Positions 16,883 to 25,866 of a stretch of 64,000 nucleotides of DNA are shown piece after piece. The notes beneath the pieces are model-generated. The model was not told the DNA's origin, ran no database searches, and was given only the letters and a program-made list of their open reading frames with translations. Within the stretch, counting starts at the first letter, position 1. Each line of letters opens with the position of its first letter. Position numbers and translations under genes: made by a program. This DNA comes from Streptomyces sp. NBC_00704 (GTDB lineage Bacteria > Actinomycetota > Actinomycetes > Streptomycetales > Streptomycetaceae). The DNA is taken from positions 4,398,501-4,462,500 of the forward strand of contig NZ_CP109000.1 of the NCBI RefSeq assembly GCF_036226605.1, read 5' to 3'.

Positions 16883-18811
16883 ATGGAGAAGCTGGGCCCC
16901 GGGGACCCGCAGCGCATCGGCGGCTACCGGCTGCTCGCGCGGCTGGGGGCGGGCGGGATGGGACGGGTGTACCTCGCCCGCTCGGACCGGGGGCGCACGG
17001 TCGCCGTGAAGCTCGTCCGGCGCGAACTGGCCACCCGTGAGGAGTTCCGGGCGCGTTTCCGCCAGGAGGTCCGCAACGCGCAGCGGGTGGGCGGCTTCTG
17101 GACGGCCCCCGTCCTCGACGCGGACACCGAGGCCGCCGTGCCCTGGGTGGCCACCGGCTACGTGGCCGGGCCGAGCCTCCAGCAGGTCGTGAGCCACGAC
17201 CACGGCCCGCTGCCCGAGCGGTCGGTGCGCATCCTCGCCGCCGGCCTCGCCCACGCCCTCACCAACATCCACGCGGCCGGCATCGTCCACCGCGACCTGA
17301 AGCCGTCCAACGTGATGGTCACCATCGAGGGGCCCCGGGTCATCGACTTCGGCGTCGCGCGGGCGCTGGAGAGCGTGACCGGCGGCGACGGCGGGCTGAC
17401 GCAGACCGGCGCGGTCATCGGCTCGCCCGGTTTCATGGCCCCCGAGCAGGTGCGCGGCGAAGCGGTCACCCCGGCCAGCGACGTCTTCTGCCTCGGCTCG
17501 GTCATCGCCTACGCCGCCACCGGTGTGCTGCCCTTCGGCGCGCGCGACGACGGGGCGCACGCGCTGATGTTCCGCATCGCCGAGGACGACCCCGACCTCA
17601 CGGGCGTCCCCGAGGGCATCGCCGACCTGGTCCGCGCCTGTCTGCGCAAGGACCCGGCCGCCCGCCCCTCCCTCGCCCGCGTCCTGGAGCTCACCGGCGT
17701 CGACGACACCGTCTCCGACGGCCGCTCGCGCGACCCGTGGCTGCCCGGCGCGCTGGTGGCCCAGCTCGGCCGGCACGCCGTGCGGCTCCTGGAGGCGGAG
17801 GATCCCGAGCACCCCGGCGGCTTCGGCAGCGCCGCGAACCCGGCGACCCCGGCCGGCGGCGACGGCCCGGCCGCCGGTCTCCCGGCCGTCCGGCCCGGAC
17901 ACCCGCCCGCGGGCGCGGCGGCCGTCGAGCAGCACTCCGGGCCGCGCGGCGACGGGTACGGGCCGGATCCCCGCCGCACGCTCGTCGCGGGCCCCGGCGG
18001 CATCCCGTCGCAGACGCCCCCGCCCGGCTCGGACGCCTTCGCGCACCCGGCGTACGGCCACGATCAGCGGCACCCGCAGCAGGCCCCCGGCGGGCACGGG
18101 CCCGCGTCCGGGCCGGCGGACGGCTGGTCCGCCGCCCCAGGCATCCCGGCCCCGTACAACCCCTACGCCGCGGGCGGTCCGGGTGCGACCGCGCCGCCGT
18201 ACGACCCCTACGGCCAGGCCGGTCCCGAGGCGCAGGAGCCGCCGCGGCGCGGCGGCCGCACCACCGCGCTGCTCGCTCTGGTCGGCCTGGTGGTCGCCGT
18301 CGCGGCGGGCGGCTCGGTGTACGCGCTCATGAACGGCGACGGCGACGGCGGAGGGCATACGACGGCCGGCGCCTCCACCTCGGCCCTGCCCTCCACGCCG
18401 GCCTCGGGCACGCCGTCGCCGTCCGCGTCCGGGGAGTCCTCCGCCTCCCCGTCCCCGTCCGCCTCGGCCGGTGCGGTGCCGGCGGCGTTCCTCGGCGCCT
18501 GGACGACCGCGATCGAGAACGAGACCGGCACCAACACCCGCCGGCTGACCATCACGCAGGGCGAGGTCGGGGACGCGGTGCTCGCCCTCGTCGCCGACGG
18601 GGAGTCGTACCACTGCGAGTTCAGCGCCACCCTCACCCGGTCGCCCGGCGCCGACGGCCCGCTGCGGATCGGCCCGTCCAAGGTCGTCGCCGGCCGCCCG
18701 CTGTCCGCGTGCAGCCCCGGCGCCGCCTCCGAGGTCACCCTCCTGGCCGACGGCAGACTCGAACGCGTCAACACCGGCACGGGCGAGAAACTCACCTACG
18801 GCAAGGGCTGA
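16883..18811 (+). CDS. Receptor-like Ser/Thr protein kinase (PknB type)
   Basis: A 642-aa Hanks-type kinase. The kinase domain spans about residues 10-275 with glycine loop LGAGGMGRVYLA, catalytic Lys in VAVKLV, HRDLKPSNV, DFG in VIDFGVAR and APEQ. A Pro/Gly-rich linker follows (about 290-455), then one TM helix (TTALLALVGLVVAVAAGG, about 460-480), a Ser/Pro linker and a secreted beta-rich domain with two Cys. It lacks PASTA repeats, so it is not the PknB proper. ATG 16883 is chosen with GGAAAGG upstream. It converges on the SLATT-type gene 43 bp downstream. Confidence 0.9.
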   Translation: MEKLGPGDPQRIGGYRLLARLGAGGMGRVYLARSDRGRTVAVKLVRRELATREEFRARFRQEVRNAQRVGGFWTAPVLDADTEAAVPWVATGYVAGPSLQQVVSHDHGPLPERSVRILAAGLAHALTNIHAAGIVHRDLKPSNVMVTIEGPRVIDFGVARALESVTGGDGGLTQTGAVIGSPGFMAPEQVRGEAVTPASDVFCLGSVIAYAATGVLPFGARDDGAHALMFRIAEDDPDLTGVPEGIADLVRACLRKDPAARPSLARVLELTGVDDTVSDGRSRDPWLPGALVAQLGRHAVRLLEAEDPEHPGGFGSAANPATPAGGDGPAAGLPAVRPGHPPAGAAAVEQHSGPRGDGYGPDPRRTLVAGPGGIPSQTPPPGSDAFAHPAYGHDQRHPQQAPGGHGPASGPADGWSAAPGIPAPYNPYAAGGPGATAPPYDPYGQAGPEAQEPPRRGGRTTALLALVGLVVAVAAGGSVYALMNGDGDGGGHTTAGASTSALPSTPASGTPSPSASGESSASPSPSASAGAVPAAFLGAWTTAIENETGTNTRRLTITQGEVGDAVLALVADGESYHCEFSATLTRSPGADGPLRIGPSKVVAGRPLSACSPGAASEVTLLADGRLERVNTGTGEKLTYGKG

Positions 18812-18854
18812 GCGGTACCGGGGCCGGACCGCGCCCCGGCCCCGCCGACGCCGC

Positions 18855-19610
18855 TCAGCGGGGCTCCGGCGGCCGCTGGCGGGGCATGTTGGGACGGGCG
18901 TTCACCCCAGGCGGGGAGGGGAAGCGGCCGGGGCCGCCGCCGCCCACGTCCGCCCGGCCGGCCGACGCGATCGCCGCCTGGATGCCCATGGGAGTCGGAC
19001 CGGCCCGGAACTCCACCATCCAGTCGGCCGTCTCCGTGCGCACCAGGTCCGTGACGTCGTCCGAGAACCGCCGCAGCACCCCCAGACACCGCTCGGCGGC
19101 CTCGCTCGCGGTGCCCTCGGCCGGGCCCAGCACCTCCCGGACGCTCTCCGACGCCCAGTCGAACTGAAGCACCTGGAGCCTGCGGTGCACGGCCTGCGCG
19201 GTGGCCACGTCCCGCATCCAGCCGGACGTCACCCCGAAGAACCGGTCCACCGCCACGCAGGACACCGCCAGCAGCAGCGACAGATAGCCCCACGGGGCCA
19301 CCTCGCCCAGCACCCGGGTGAGGTCCAGCAGCGGCAGCGCGGCGCCGCACACCGCCCCGGCCGCCGCCCCGGCGCGCAGCACCCGGGCGGCCCGCCTCTT
19401 CCACACCCGGTCGCCGAGGTACCAGGCGGCGGTCTCCAGCGCGCCCCGCTCCACCCACCGGTACAGCTCGTCCAGCCGCTCCGCGGGCTCGCCCCAGTCC
19501 CCGAGCGGCAGCGCCCGCCCGGTCAGGTCGCCCGGCCGCAGCCCGGCCGCGCCCTCACCCCGCCCGTCCTGGGGCGGACCCTCGGGCTGCATCTCCGGCT
19601 GCTGAACCAC
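18855..19610 (-). CDS. SLATT-type two-TM protein
   Basis: A 251-aa protein. Residues about 35-160 have the SLATT-like arrangement: helix LDELYRWVERGALETAAWYL, a basic turn (KRRAARVLR), two TM helices (AGAAAGAVCGAALPLL; YLSLLLAVSCVAVDRFFG), then a long amphipathic helix. The C-terminus is Gly/Pro-rich. SLATT proteins are known as predicted membrane effectors coupled to nucleotide-signal or NTPase defence genes. Here no cyclase is adjacent and the neighbour is a Ser/Thr kinase. GTG 19610 is chosen because AGGGAG is 6 bases upstream. The family call is by pattern only. Confidence 0.65.
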   Translation of the reverse strand: MVQQPEMQPEGPPQDGRGEGAAGLRPGDLTGRALPLGDWGEPAERLDELYRWVERGALETAAWYLGDRVWKRRAARVLRAGAAAGAVCGAALPLLDLTRVLGEVAPWGYLSLLLAVSCVAVDRFFGVTSGWMRDVATAQAVHRRLQVLQFDWASESVREVLGPAEGTASEAAERCLGVLRRFSDDVTDLVRTETADWMVEFRAGPTPMGIQAAIASAGRADVGGGGPGRFPSPPGVNARPNMPRQRPPEPR

Positions 19611-19948
19611 CCGGCACTCCCTACTGATCCCTAGCGGTGGATCCCGACCGATCCCCATGGCGCCGGCCCCTTTCCGAGGGCGCCCGCCGGCCCCGGCCGG
19701 TCACGTGGGGTGACACCCGCGACGCCGATGCCGCCGCGCCGGACCTTTCCTACCTCCCAATGGGTGGCCGAGAGGAAGGTTTCATCGCTTTTACGCCTGG
19801 AAGTAGGCGTTGATCAGGTATAGACCGCCCACGTAACTCACTCGAAAGAGTGCTGGGGCGACACCCGCACAGACCACGTAGGCTCGTGCCGAGCGGGGTG
19901 AAACCCGCCCGGAGGAACGCCCGACCGTCGTAGACCCAGGAGCTGATC
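19611..19948. promoter_or_regulatory. Divergent gap between SLATT-type gene and ybaB
   Basis: A 338-bp gap with no supported gene. It contains a small hairpin (ACGCCT 19793-19798, AGGCGT 19805-19810) in an unusually AT-rich stretch, and TTGATCAGGTATAGA (19810-19824), a possible promoter core for ybaB. In many bacteria dnaX precedes ybaB; it does not do so here. Confidence 0.35.
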
Positions 19949-20293
19949 GTGATTCCCGGTGGTGGCCAGCCCAACATGCAGCAGCTGCTCCAGCAGGCCC
20001 AGAAGATGCAGCAGGACCTGGCCCGCGCGCAGGAGGAGCTGGCGAACACGGAGGTCGACGGGCAGGCGGGCGGCGGCCTGGTGAGCGCGACCGTGACGGG
20101 CTCCGGCGAGCTGCGCGCCCTGCGGATCGACCCGAAGGCCGTGGACCCGGAGGACACCGAGACCCTCGCCGACCTGGTCGTCGCGGCCGTCCAGGCGGCC
20201 AACGAGAACGCCCAGACGCTTCAGCAGCAGAAGCTCGGCCCGCTGACCCAGGGCCTGGGCGGCGGCAGCGGCATCCCGGGTCTGCCCTTCTGA
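19949..20293 (+). CDS. YbaB/EbfC nucleoid-associated protein
   Basis: A 114-aa protein. A coiled-coil N-terminal region (MQQLLQQAQKMQQDLARAQEEL, about 10-31) is followed by the conserved core VSATVTGSGELRALRIDP and a C-terminal Gly-rich tail, matching the YbaB/EbfC family of dimeric tweezer-shaped DNA-binding proteins. GTG 19949 has AGGAG 7-11 bases upstream. It lies directly upstream of recR, the usual partner order, with a 90-bp gap. Confidence 0.92.
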   Translation: MIPGGGQPNMQQLLQQAQKMQQDLARAQEELANTEVDGQAGGGLVSATVTGSGELRALRIDPKAVDPEDTETLADLVVAAVQAANENAQTLQQQKLGPLTQGLGGGSGIPGLPF

Positions 20294-20383
20294 CCCGGGC
20301 CACGGCCGGCCCGCCCTTACGCGGACCGGCCCCGGCCGACTACCGTACGTACGGCAAGGAACCCCAGGAAGGACGGCAGTCCG

Positions 20384-20983
20384 TTGTACGAAGGCGTGGT
20401 CCAGGACCTCATCGACGAGCTGGGGCGGCTGCCCGGCGTCGGTCCCAAGAGCGCGCAGCGGATCGCCTTCCACATCCTTCAGACGGAGCCGACGGACGTA
20501 CGGCGTCTCGCCCACGCCCTCCTGGAGGTCAAGGCGAAGGTCCGCTTCTGCGCGACCTGCGGCAACGTGGCGCAGGAGGAGCTGTGCGGCATTTGCCGCG
20601 ACCCGCGCCGGGACCCGAGCTGCATCTGCGTCGTGGAGGAGCCCAAGGACGTCGTCGCGATCGAGCGCACCCGTGAGTTCCGCGGCAAGTACCACGTCCT
20701 GGGCGGGGCGATCAGCCCCATCGAGGGGGTGGGTCCCGACGATCTGCGGATCCGCGAACTCCTGGCGCGGCTGGCGGACGGCACGGTCACGGAGCTGATC
20801 CTGGCCACGGATCCCAACCTGGAGGGCGAGGCCACGGCCACGTACCTCGCCCGCATGATCAAGCCCATGGGCCTGAAGGTCACCCGCCTGGCCAGCGGCC
20901 TCCCGGTGGGCGGCGACCTGGAATACGCGGACGAGGTGACCCTCGGCCGCGCCTTCGAGGGGAGACGACTCCTAGATGTCTGA
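20384..20983 (+). CDS. recR: Recombination mediator RecR
   Basis: A 199-aa protein acting with RecF/RecO to load RecA at gapped DNA. It has the helix-hairpin-helix LGRLPGVGPKSAQRIAFHIL (about 13-32), a Cys4 zinc finger (CATC...CGIC, about 57-72), the Toprim domain with VVEEPKDVVAIE and LATDPNLEGEATATYLA, and a C-terminal ASGLPVGGDLEYADEVTLGRAFEGR. Length is typical. The start is TTG 20384 (product MYEGVVQDLID), with AGGAAGG upstream. Its end overlaps the DUF5063 gene by 8 bp. Confidence 0.97.
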   Translation: MYEGVVQDLIDELGRLPGVGPKSAQRIAFHILQTEPTDVRRLAHALLEVKAKVRFCATCGNVAQEELCGICRDPRRDPSCICVVEEPKDVVAIERTREFRGKYHVLGGAISPIEGVGPDDLRIRELLARLADGTVTELILATDPNLEGEATATYLARMIKPMGLKVTRLASGLPVGGDLEYADEVTLGRAFEGRRLLDV

Positions 20984-21641
20984 CGCCACGCTGCACGCGA
21001 CCGAGCAGAACCCGGACGACTTCGCGGTCCAGATCGCGGACCAGATCGAGAGCTTCCTGGTGGCCGTCACCGAGGTGGCGAAGGGCGACGAGCCGGGCTC
21101 GGCGGTCCCCTTCCTGCTGCTGGAGGTCTCCCAGCTGCTCCTGGCCGGCGGCCGGCTCGGCGCCCACGAGGACATCGTCCCCGACGAGCGCTACGAGCCC
21201 GACCCCGGCTTCGAGCCGGACGCGGACGTACTGCGCGAGAACCTGGCCCGCCTTCTGGAGCCGGTCGACATCTACTCCGAGGTCTTCGATCCCTACGAGC
21301 CCCGCAAGGCGCCCGTGCCGGCCCGGATCTCCGACGACCTCGCGGACGTCATCGCCGACCTGCGCCACGGCATGGTCCACTACCGGGCCGGCCGCACCAC
21401 CGAGGCCCTGTGGTGGTGGCAGTTCTCCTACTTCTCCAACTGGGGCTCCACGGCGTCGGCGACCCTGCGCGCCCTGCACTCGGTGCTCGCCCACGTCCGG
21501 CTGGACCAGCCCCTGGAGGAGCTGGACGGTCTCGACACCGACCAGTCGGCCCTGGGCGACGAGACGCTGGAGTTCGAGGCGGGCCGGGTGATGGCCGAGG
21601 AGATCGGCGGACAGCCGGGCGTCGGCGGCGTCAGGAGCTGA
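20976..21641 (+). CDS. DUF5063 domain protein
   Basis: A 221-aa acidic protein (MSDATLHATEQNPDDF start) overlapping recR by 8 bp and therefore translationally coupled. The core GMVHYRAGRTTEALWWWQFSYFSNWG near residues 129-154 is the hallmark of DUF5063, an actinobacterial/Bacteroidetes family of unknown function. Coupling to ybaB-recR hints at a role near DNA repair but proves nothing. Confidence 0.8.
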   Translation: MSDATLHATEQNPDDFAVQIADQIESFLVAVTEVAKGDEPGSAVPFLLLEVSQLLLAGGRLGAHEDIVPDERYEPDPGFEPDADVLRENLARLLEPVDIYSEVFDPYEPRKAPVPARISDDLADVIADLRHGMVHYRAGRTTEALWWWQFSYFSNWGSTASATLRALHSVLAHVRLDQPLEELDGLDTDQSALGDETLEFEAGRVMAEEIGGQPGVGGVRS

Positions 21642-21798
21642 GGGCGGCCGCGGCGGGCGGCCGCGGGCGGGCCGCGGCGTCGCCGTCCGAGAGTTGGCAC
21701 GGTGTTGGACGTCCCCTGTACGGAGGCTGCACGGGCCCTGACCGGGCGGACGCGAGGCTTGGGTCATCCCGACAGCACCGAGCCGCACAGGAGTTGCG

Positions 21799-22296
21799 AT
21801 GACCCGCACGACCCGCATACGCGCCGCCCTCGTCACCGCCGCCGTCGTCGTCACCGCGGCGACGGTGTCGGCCGGAGTCAGCGCGGCCGGCCCCGAGAAG
21901 GCGCCGAAGCCCGGCAAGAAGCAGATCGCCGCCCTGTTCGACGGCTGGAACGCCGCGCTGCGGACCCACGACCCGGACGTCGTGGCCGACCGCTACGCCA
22001 AGGACGCGGTGCTGCTGCCGACCCTCTCCGACGAGGTGCGCGCCGACCGCGCCGGCATCGTGGACTACATGGAGCACTTCCTCCAGAACAAGCCGGTCGG
22101 CGAGAAGATCGAGACGCACATCAACGTCCTCGACAGCGACTCCGCCCTCGACAGCGGCGTGTACCGGTTCACGCTCACCGACCCGGTCACCGGAAAGAAG
22201 AGAGTCGTCGAGGCCCGCTACACCTACGAGTACGAGAAGCGCGGCGGCAAGTGGCTGATCGTCAACCACCACTCCTCGGCGATGCCCGAGAGCTGA
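21799..22296 (+). CDS. Secreted NTF2-like (SgcJ/DUF4440-type) protein
   Basis: A 165-aa protein. An N-terminal signal peptide (TRTTRIRAALVTAAVVVTAA, probable cleavage after SAGVSAA near residue 30) is followed by a cone-shaped NTF2-like domain: IAALFDGWNAALRTHDPDVVADRYAKDAVLLPT...GIVDYMEHFL...GKWLIVNHHSSAMP. These folds bind small molecules or act as association domains; the substrate is unknown. ATG 21799 has AGGAG 6-10 bases upstream. It converges on the sensor kinase, 10 bp away. Confidence 0.8.
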   Translation: MTRTTRIRAALVTAAVVVTAATVSAGVSAAGPEKAPKPGKKQIAALFDGWNAALRTHDPDVVADRYAKDAVLLPTLSDEVRADRAGIVDYMEHFLQNKPVGEKIETHINVLDSDSALDSGVYRFTLTDPVTGKKRVVEARYTYEYEKRGGKWLIVNHHSSAMPES

Positions 22297-22306
22297 CCGC
22301 CCCGGC

Positions 22307-23659
22307 TCAGCCCGCAGGCGGCGCGGTCCGCAGCGTGATGCGCACGCACAGCCCGCCGCCGGGGGCGTCCGCCAGGACCACCGTCCCGCCGTCGTCGGTC
22401 ACCAGCTGTCTGACGACGGCGAGGCCGAGCCCGGAGCCCGAGCGCCCGGTCAGGCCCTGGCCGCGCCAGAAGCGGTCGAAGGCGCGGGCCTTGTCCGCGT
22501 CCGGCATGCCCGGTCCCTCGTCCGCCACGGACAGGACCGCCTCCCCCGCCCCCGACTCCACGCGGACGGTGATCGTCCCGCCGTCCGGCGACACCTCCAG
22601 GGCGTTCGAGAGCACGTTGTCCAGCACCTGGTCCAGATGACCGGGGCCGGCCAGCACAGACGGCCGGCCGCCGACACCACTCCCCCCGAGCGCGATGGTG
22701 ACTCCGCGCTCGTCGGCGGCCGGTCTCCACACCGTGAGCCGTTCGGCCACGATCTCCGCCAGCGGCAGCGGCTCCGCGGCCGTCACCTTCGCCTCGGCCC
22801 GCGCCAGCACCAGCAGTCCGTTCACCAGCCGGCTCATGCGGACGACCTCCGCAGTCGCCTGCTCCACGTCCTCGCGGACCGACTCGTCGTCCACGCCGTC
22901 CGCGATGTTGTCCAGCGACAGCCGCAACGCCGTGAGCGGGGTGCGCAGTTGGTGCGAGGCGTCGGCCACGAAGACGCGCTGCGAGTCGACCAGGGTGTCC
23001 AGGCGCTCCGCGCCCTGGTTGAGGGTGCGCGCCAGGGTCCGCGTCTCCGGCGGGCCCGTGACCGGGGAACGGGCGGTCAGGTCCCCGTCGCCGAACCGGC
23101 TCGCCATCGCGTTGAGCGCGCGCAGCGGCGCGGTGATCCGGCGGGCGGCGTACCCGCCGATCGCGCCGGCCGCCGCCAGGACGAGGACGGCGAGCCCGGC
23201 CCGGAAGCCCCAGATCTGCCACAGCCGCCGGGTCATGTCCGAGGTCGAGTAGACGATCCGGACGGCCGCGTCCCCGCGCGCGGGCACCGTGACCGTCAGC
23301 CTGCTGCCCCAGATGAAGTCCGAACCCCAGTCCGTGCTGGGGGAGCCGTCCCGCACGGCCCGGGTCAGCGCCGCGTCCTCGGCGGGCCGGGGCAGGCCGG
23401 GGGCGCAGGTGCGGGTGGGGGTGACCTGGACGTCGCCGGGGGTCTTGTCGCCGTAGGCCCGGGCGACCTCGGTCAGGGCCTCGCAGGAGATGCGGTCGCC
23501 GTTGCCCAGCAGCAGCGCCATGGTGTCGGCCTCGCGCAGGACGGACAGCTCGGTGTCGTCGCGCAGCTGCTTGGTGAGGGTGAAGGCCACCGGCACGGTG
23601 AACAGCAGGATGGCGACGGCGACGATCAGGATGTAGCTGCGGATGAGCTGACGGTTCAT
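22307..23659 (-). CDS. Membrane sensor histidine kinase (EnvZ/CutS type)
   Basis: A 450-aa kinase. TM1 (about 8-28) precedes an extracytoplasmic sensor of about 120 residues, then TM2 (about 172-192), HAMP (ARRITAPLRALNAMASRFGDGDL), HisKA with the phospho-His in FVADASHQLRTPLTALR (about 240), and HATPase_c (NVLSNALEVSP; DEGPGMP; GSGLGLAVVRQL). It is translated with overlap from the response regulator upstream. The extracytoplasmic loop contains two Cys that could form a disulfide. The signal is unknown. Confidence 0.9.
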   Translation of the reverse strand: MNRQLIRSYILIVAVAILLFTVPVAFTLTKQLRDDTELSVLREADTMALLLGNGDRISCEALTEVARAYGDKTPGDVQVTPTRTCAPGLPRPAEDAALTRAVRDGSPSTDWGSDFIWGSRLTVTVPARGDAAVRIVYSTSDMTRRLWQIWGFRAGLAVLVLAAAGAIGGYAARRITAPLRALNAMASRFGDGDLTARSPVTGPPETRTLARTLNQGAERLDTLVDSQRVFVADASHQLRTPLTALRLSLDNIADGVDDESVREDVEQATAEVVRMSRLVNGLLVLARAEAKVTAAEPLPLAEIVAERLTVWRPAADERGVTIALGGSGVGGRPSVLAGPGHLDQVLDNVLSNALEVSPDGGTITVRVESGAGEAVLSVADEGPGMPDADKARAFDRFWRGQGLTGRSGSGLGLAVVRQLVTDDGGTVVLADAPGGGLCVRITLRTAPPAG

Positions 23660-24363
23660 GAGGGGCCGGCGTCGTCGGGCCCGGGACCGGCGTCCTTGAC
23701 GATCTCCAGGCGGAAGCCGACGCCGCGCACCGCCTCGATGACGACGACCCCGGCCAGCTTGCGCCGCAGGGCGGCCACATGGACGTCGAGGGTCTTCGTC
23801 GGCCCGAACCAGTTGGCGTCCCAGACCGCTTCCATGATCTGTTCGCGCGACATCAGCGCGCCCGGTTCCTCGGTGAGGAAGGAGAGCAGGTCGTACTCCT
23901 TCGGCGCGAGCGCGACCTCGGCGCCGTCCACGTGGACGCGGGCCGCCTTGCGGTCGACGGTCAGCCGGGGCCCGTAGCGGTCCGGGCCGGCGTCGGCCCC
24001 CGCGGGGCGCGGCTGCACGCGCCGCAGCACCGCCCGTATGCGGGCGATGACCTCGCGCACCCCGAACGGCTTGGACACGTAGTCGTCGGCGCCCAGCTCC
24101 AGGCCGACCACGCGGTCCGTCTCGTCGCTGCGGGCGCTGATCACGATGATCGGCACGCTGCCCCGGTCGCGCAGGGCCTTGCAGACGTCGAGGCCGTCGG
24201 TGTCGGGCAGGCCGAGGTCGAGCAGGACGACGTCGCAGGGGCCGGGGTGGGCGAGGGCGGCGGCGCCCGTGGTGACCCAGTCGACGGCGAAGCCGTAGCG
24301 CTGCAGACCGCGCCGGAGCGACTCGGCGACCGGTTCGTCGTCTTCCACCAGGAGTACGTGCAC
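23656..24363 (-). CDS. OmpR-family response regulator
   Basis: A 235-aa regulator. The receiver domain starts MHVLLVEDDEPVAESL, with phospho-Asp in VLLDLGLPDTDG (about 48), Ser/Thr in IVISARS and Lys in YVSKPFG. The C-terminal winged-helix DNA-binding domain includes LAPKEYDLLSFL and VDVHVAALRRKL-like sequence. The stop overlaps the kinase start by 4 bp (ATGA). The gap to ask holds GTGAA (24381-24385) and TTCAC (24401-24405) in an AT-rich stretch, a possible promoter/operator for this pair. Confidence 0.92.
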   Translation of the reverse strand: MHVLLVEDDEPVAESLRRGLQRYGFAVDWVTTGAAALAHPGPCDVVLLDLGLPDTDGLDVCKALRDRGSVPIIVISARSDETDRVVGLELGADDYVSKPFGVREVIARIRAVLRRVQPRPAGADAGPDRYGPRLTVDRKAARVHVDGAEVALAPKEYDLLSFLTEEPGALMSREQIMEAVWDANWFGPTKTLDVHVAALRRKLAGVVVIEAVRGVGFRLEIVKDAGPGPDDAGPS

Positions 24364-24588
24364 AGCGGCACGATAGTGCGGTGAAGTGCTTGAAAGTTAA
24401 TTCACAGCTATCACTTCGGCCTCAGTGGGCAGGGAAGCCCCGACGACGGGCGTCCGCGCGTCCTCCGCGGGCCCGCGAGTCTCACCATGCGGTACCCGGG
24501 AGGCGGATTTCGGGCGCTCGTTAGACTGAGCCGACCGCAGTACAAGGGCGTATGTGCGGCAAAGAGACAAACTGAGCGAGGAGCGCAC

Positions 24589-25866
24589 GTGGGCCTTGTC
24601 GTGCAGAAGTACGGAGGCTCCTCCGTAGCCGATGCCGAGGGCATCAAGCGCGTCGCCAAGCGGATCGTGGAAGCGAAGAAGAACGGCCACCAGGTGGTCG
24701 TCGTAGTTTCCGCGATGGGCGACACGACGGACGAGCTGATCGATCTCGCCGAGCAGGTGTCACCGATGCCCAGCGGCCGGGAATTCGACATGCTGCTGAC
24801 CGCCGGAGAGCGGATCTCCATGGCCCTGCTGGCCATGGCGATCAAGAACCTGGGCCACAGCGCCCAGTCGTTCACCGGCAGCCAGGCAGGCGTCATCACC
24901 GACTCGGTCCACAACAAAGCCCGGATCATCGACGTCACGCCGGGCCGCATCCGGACCGCGCTGGACGAGGGCAACATCGCCATCGTCGCCGGGTTCCAGG
25001 GCGTCAGCCAGGACAAGAAGGACATCACCACGCTGGGGCGCGGCGGGTCCGACACCACGGCCGTCGCCCTGGCCGCCGCGCTCGACGCCGAGGTCTGCGA
25101 GATCTACACCGACGTGGACGGCGTGTTCACCGCCGACCCGCGCGTGGTGAAGAAGGCGCGCAAGATCGACTGGATCGCCTTCGAGGACATGCTGGAGCTC
25201 GCGGCGTCCGGCTCCAAGGTGCTGCTCCACCGCTGTGTGGAGTACGCCCGCCGCTACGACATCCCGATCCACGTCCGCTCGTCCTTCAGCGGACTCCAGG
25301 GCACGTGGGTCAGCAGTGCACCGATCGAGCAAGGGGACAAGCCGGTGGAGCAGGCCATCATCTCCGGTGTCGCGCACGACACCTCCGAGGCCAAGGTCAC
25401 GGTCGTCGGCGTGCCGGACAAGCCGGGCGAGGCAGCCGCGATCTTCCGCACGATCTCCGACGCCGAGATCAACATCGACATGATCGTGCAGAACGTGTCC
25501 GCGGCCGCGACCGGCCTGACGGACATCTCCTTCACCCTCCCCAAGGCCGAGGGCCGCAAGGCCATCGACGCCCTGGAGAAGAACCGGGCCGGCATCGGCT
25601 TCGACTCGCTGCGCTACGACGACCAGATCGGCAAGATCTCCCTGGTCGGCGCCGGGATGAAGACCAACCCGGGCGTCACGGCCGACTTCTTCAAGGCCCT
25701 GGCCGACGCGGGCGTCAACATCGAGCTGATCTCGACGTCCGAGATCCGCATCTCGGTCGTGACCCGCGCCGACGACGTGAACGAGGCGGTGCGCGCCGTG
25801 CACAGCGCCTTCGGGCTCGACTCCGACAGCGACGAGGCCGTCGTCTACGGGGGCACCGGGCGTTGA
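24589..25866 (+). CDS. ask: Aspartate kinase (alpha subunit, full length)
   Basis: A 425-aa LysC-type aspartokinase catalysing ATP-dependent phosphorylation of aspartate, the entry to Lys/Thr/Met and diaminopimelate synthesis. It has KYGGSSV at the N-terminus, TLGRGGSDTTAVALA (about 148), YTDVDGVFTADPR (about 178), and two C-terminal ACT domains for feedback control (VTVVGVPDKPGEAA; SLVGAGMKTNPGVTADFF). GTG 24589 has GAGGAG 6-11 bases upstream. TAGACT (24522-24527) is a possible -10. It forms an operon with asd through a 4-bp overlap and contains an internal start for a beta subunit. Confidence 0.96.
   Translation: MGLVVQKYGGSSVADAEGIKRVAKRIVEAKKNGHQVVVVVSAMGDTTDELIDLAEQVSPMPSGREFDMLLTAGERISMALLAMAIKNLGHSAQSFTGSQAGVITDSVHNKARIIDVTPGRIRTALDEGNIAIVAGFQGVSQDKKDITTLGRGGSDTTAVALAAALDAEVCEIYTDVDGVFTADPRVVKKARKIDWIAFEDMLELAASGSKVLLHRCVEYARRYDIPIHVRSSFSGLQGTWVSSAPIEQGDKPVEQAIISGVAHDTSEAKVTVVGVPDKPGEAAAIFRTISDAEINIDMIVQNVSAAATGLTDISFTLPKAEGRKAIDALEKNRAGIGFDSLRYDDQIGKISLVGAGMKTNPGVTADFFKALADAGVNIELISTSEIRISVVTRADDVNEAVRAVHSAFGLDSDSDEAVVYGGTGR
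25331..25347 (+). promoter_or_regulatory. Internal ribosome site and GTG for aspartokinase beta subunit
   Basis: AAGGGG (25331-25336) lies 8 bases before an in-frame GTG (25345), which would give a 173-aa product VEQAIISGVAHDTSEAKV... to 25866, comprising only the ACT domains. Corynebacterial and mycobacterial ask genes make such a beta subunit from the equivalent position (established), so the same is expected here. Confidence 0.6.

Noticed and set aside
24364..24588. Lysine riboswitch or attenuator upstream of ask
   Set aside because: The 225-bp gap has no recognisable riboswitch architecture or leader peptide, only AT-rich promoter-like segments.
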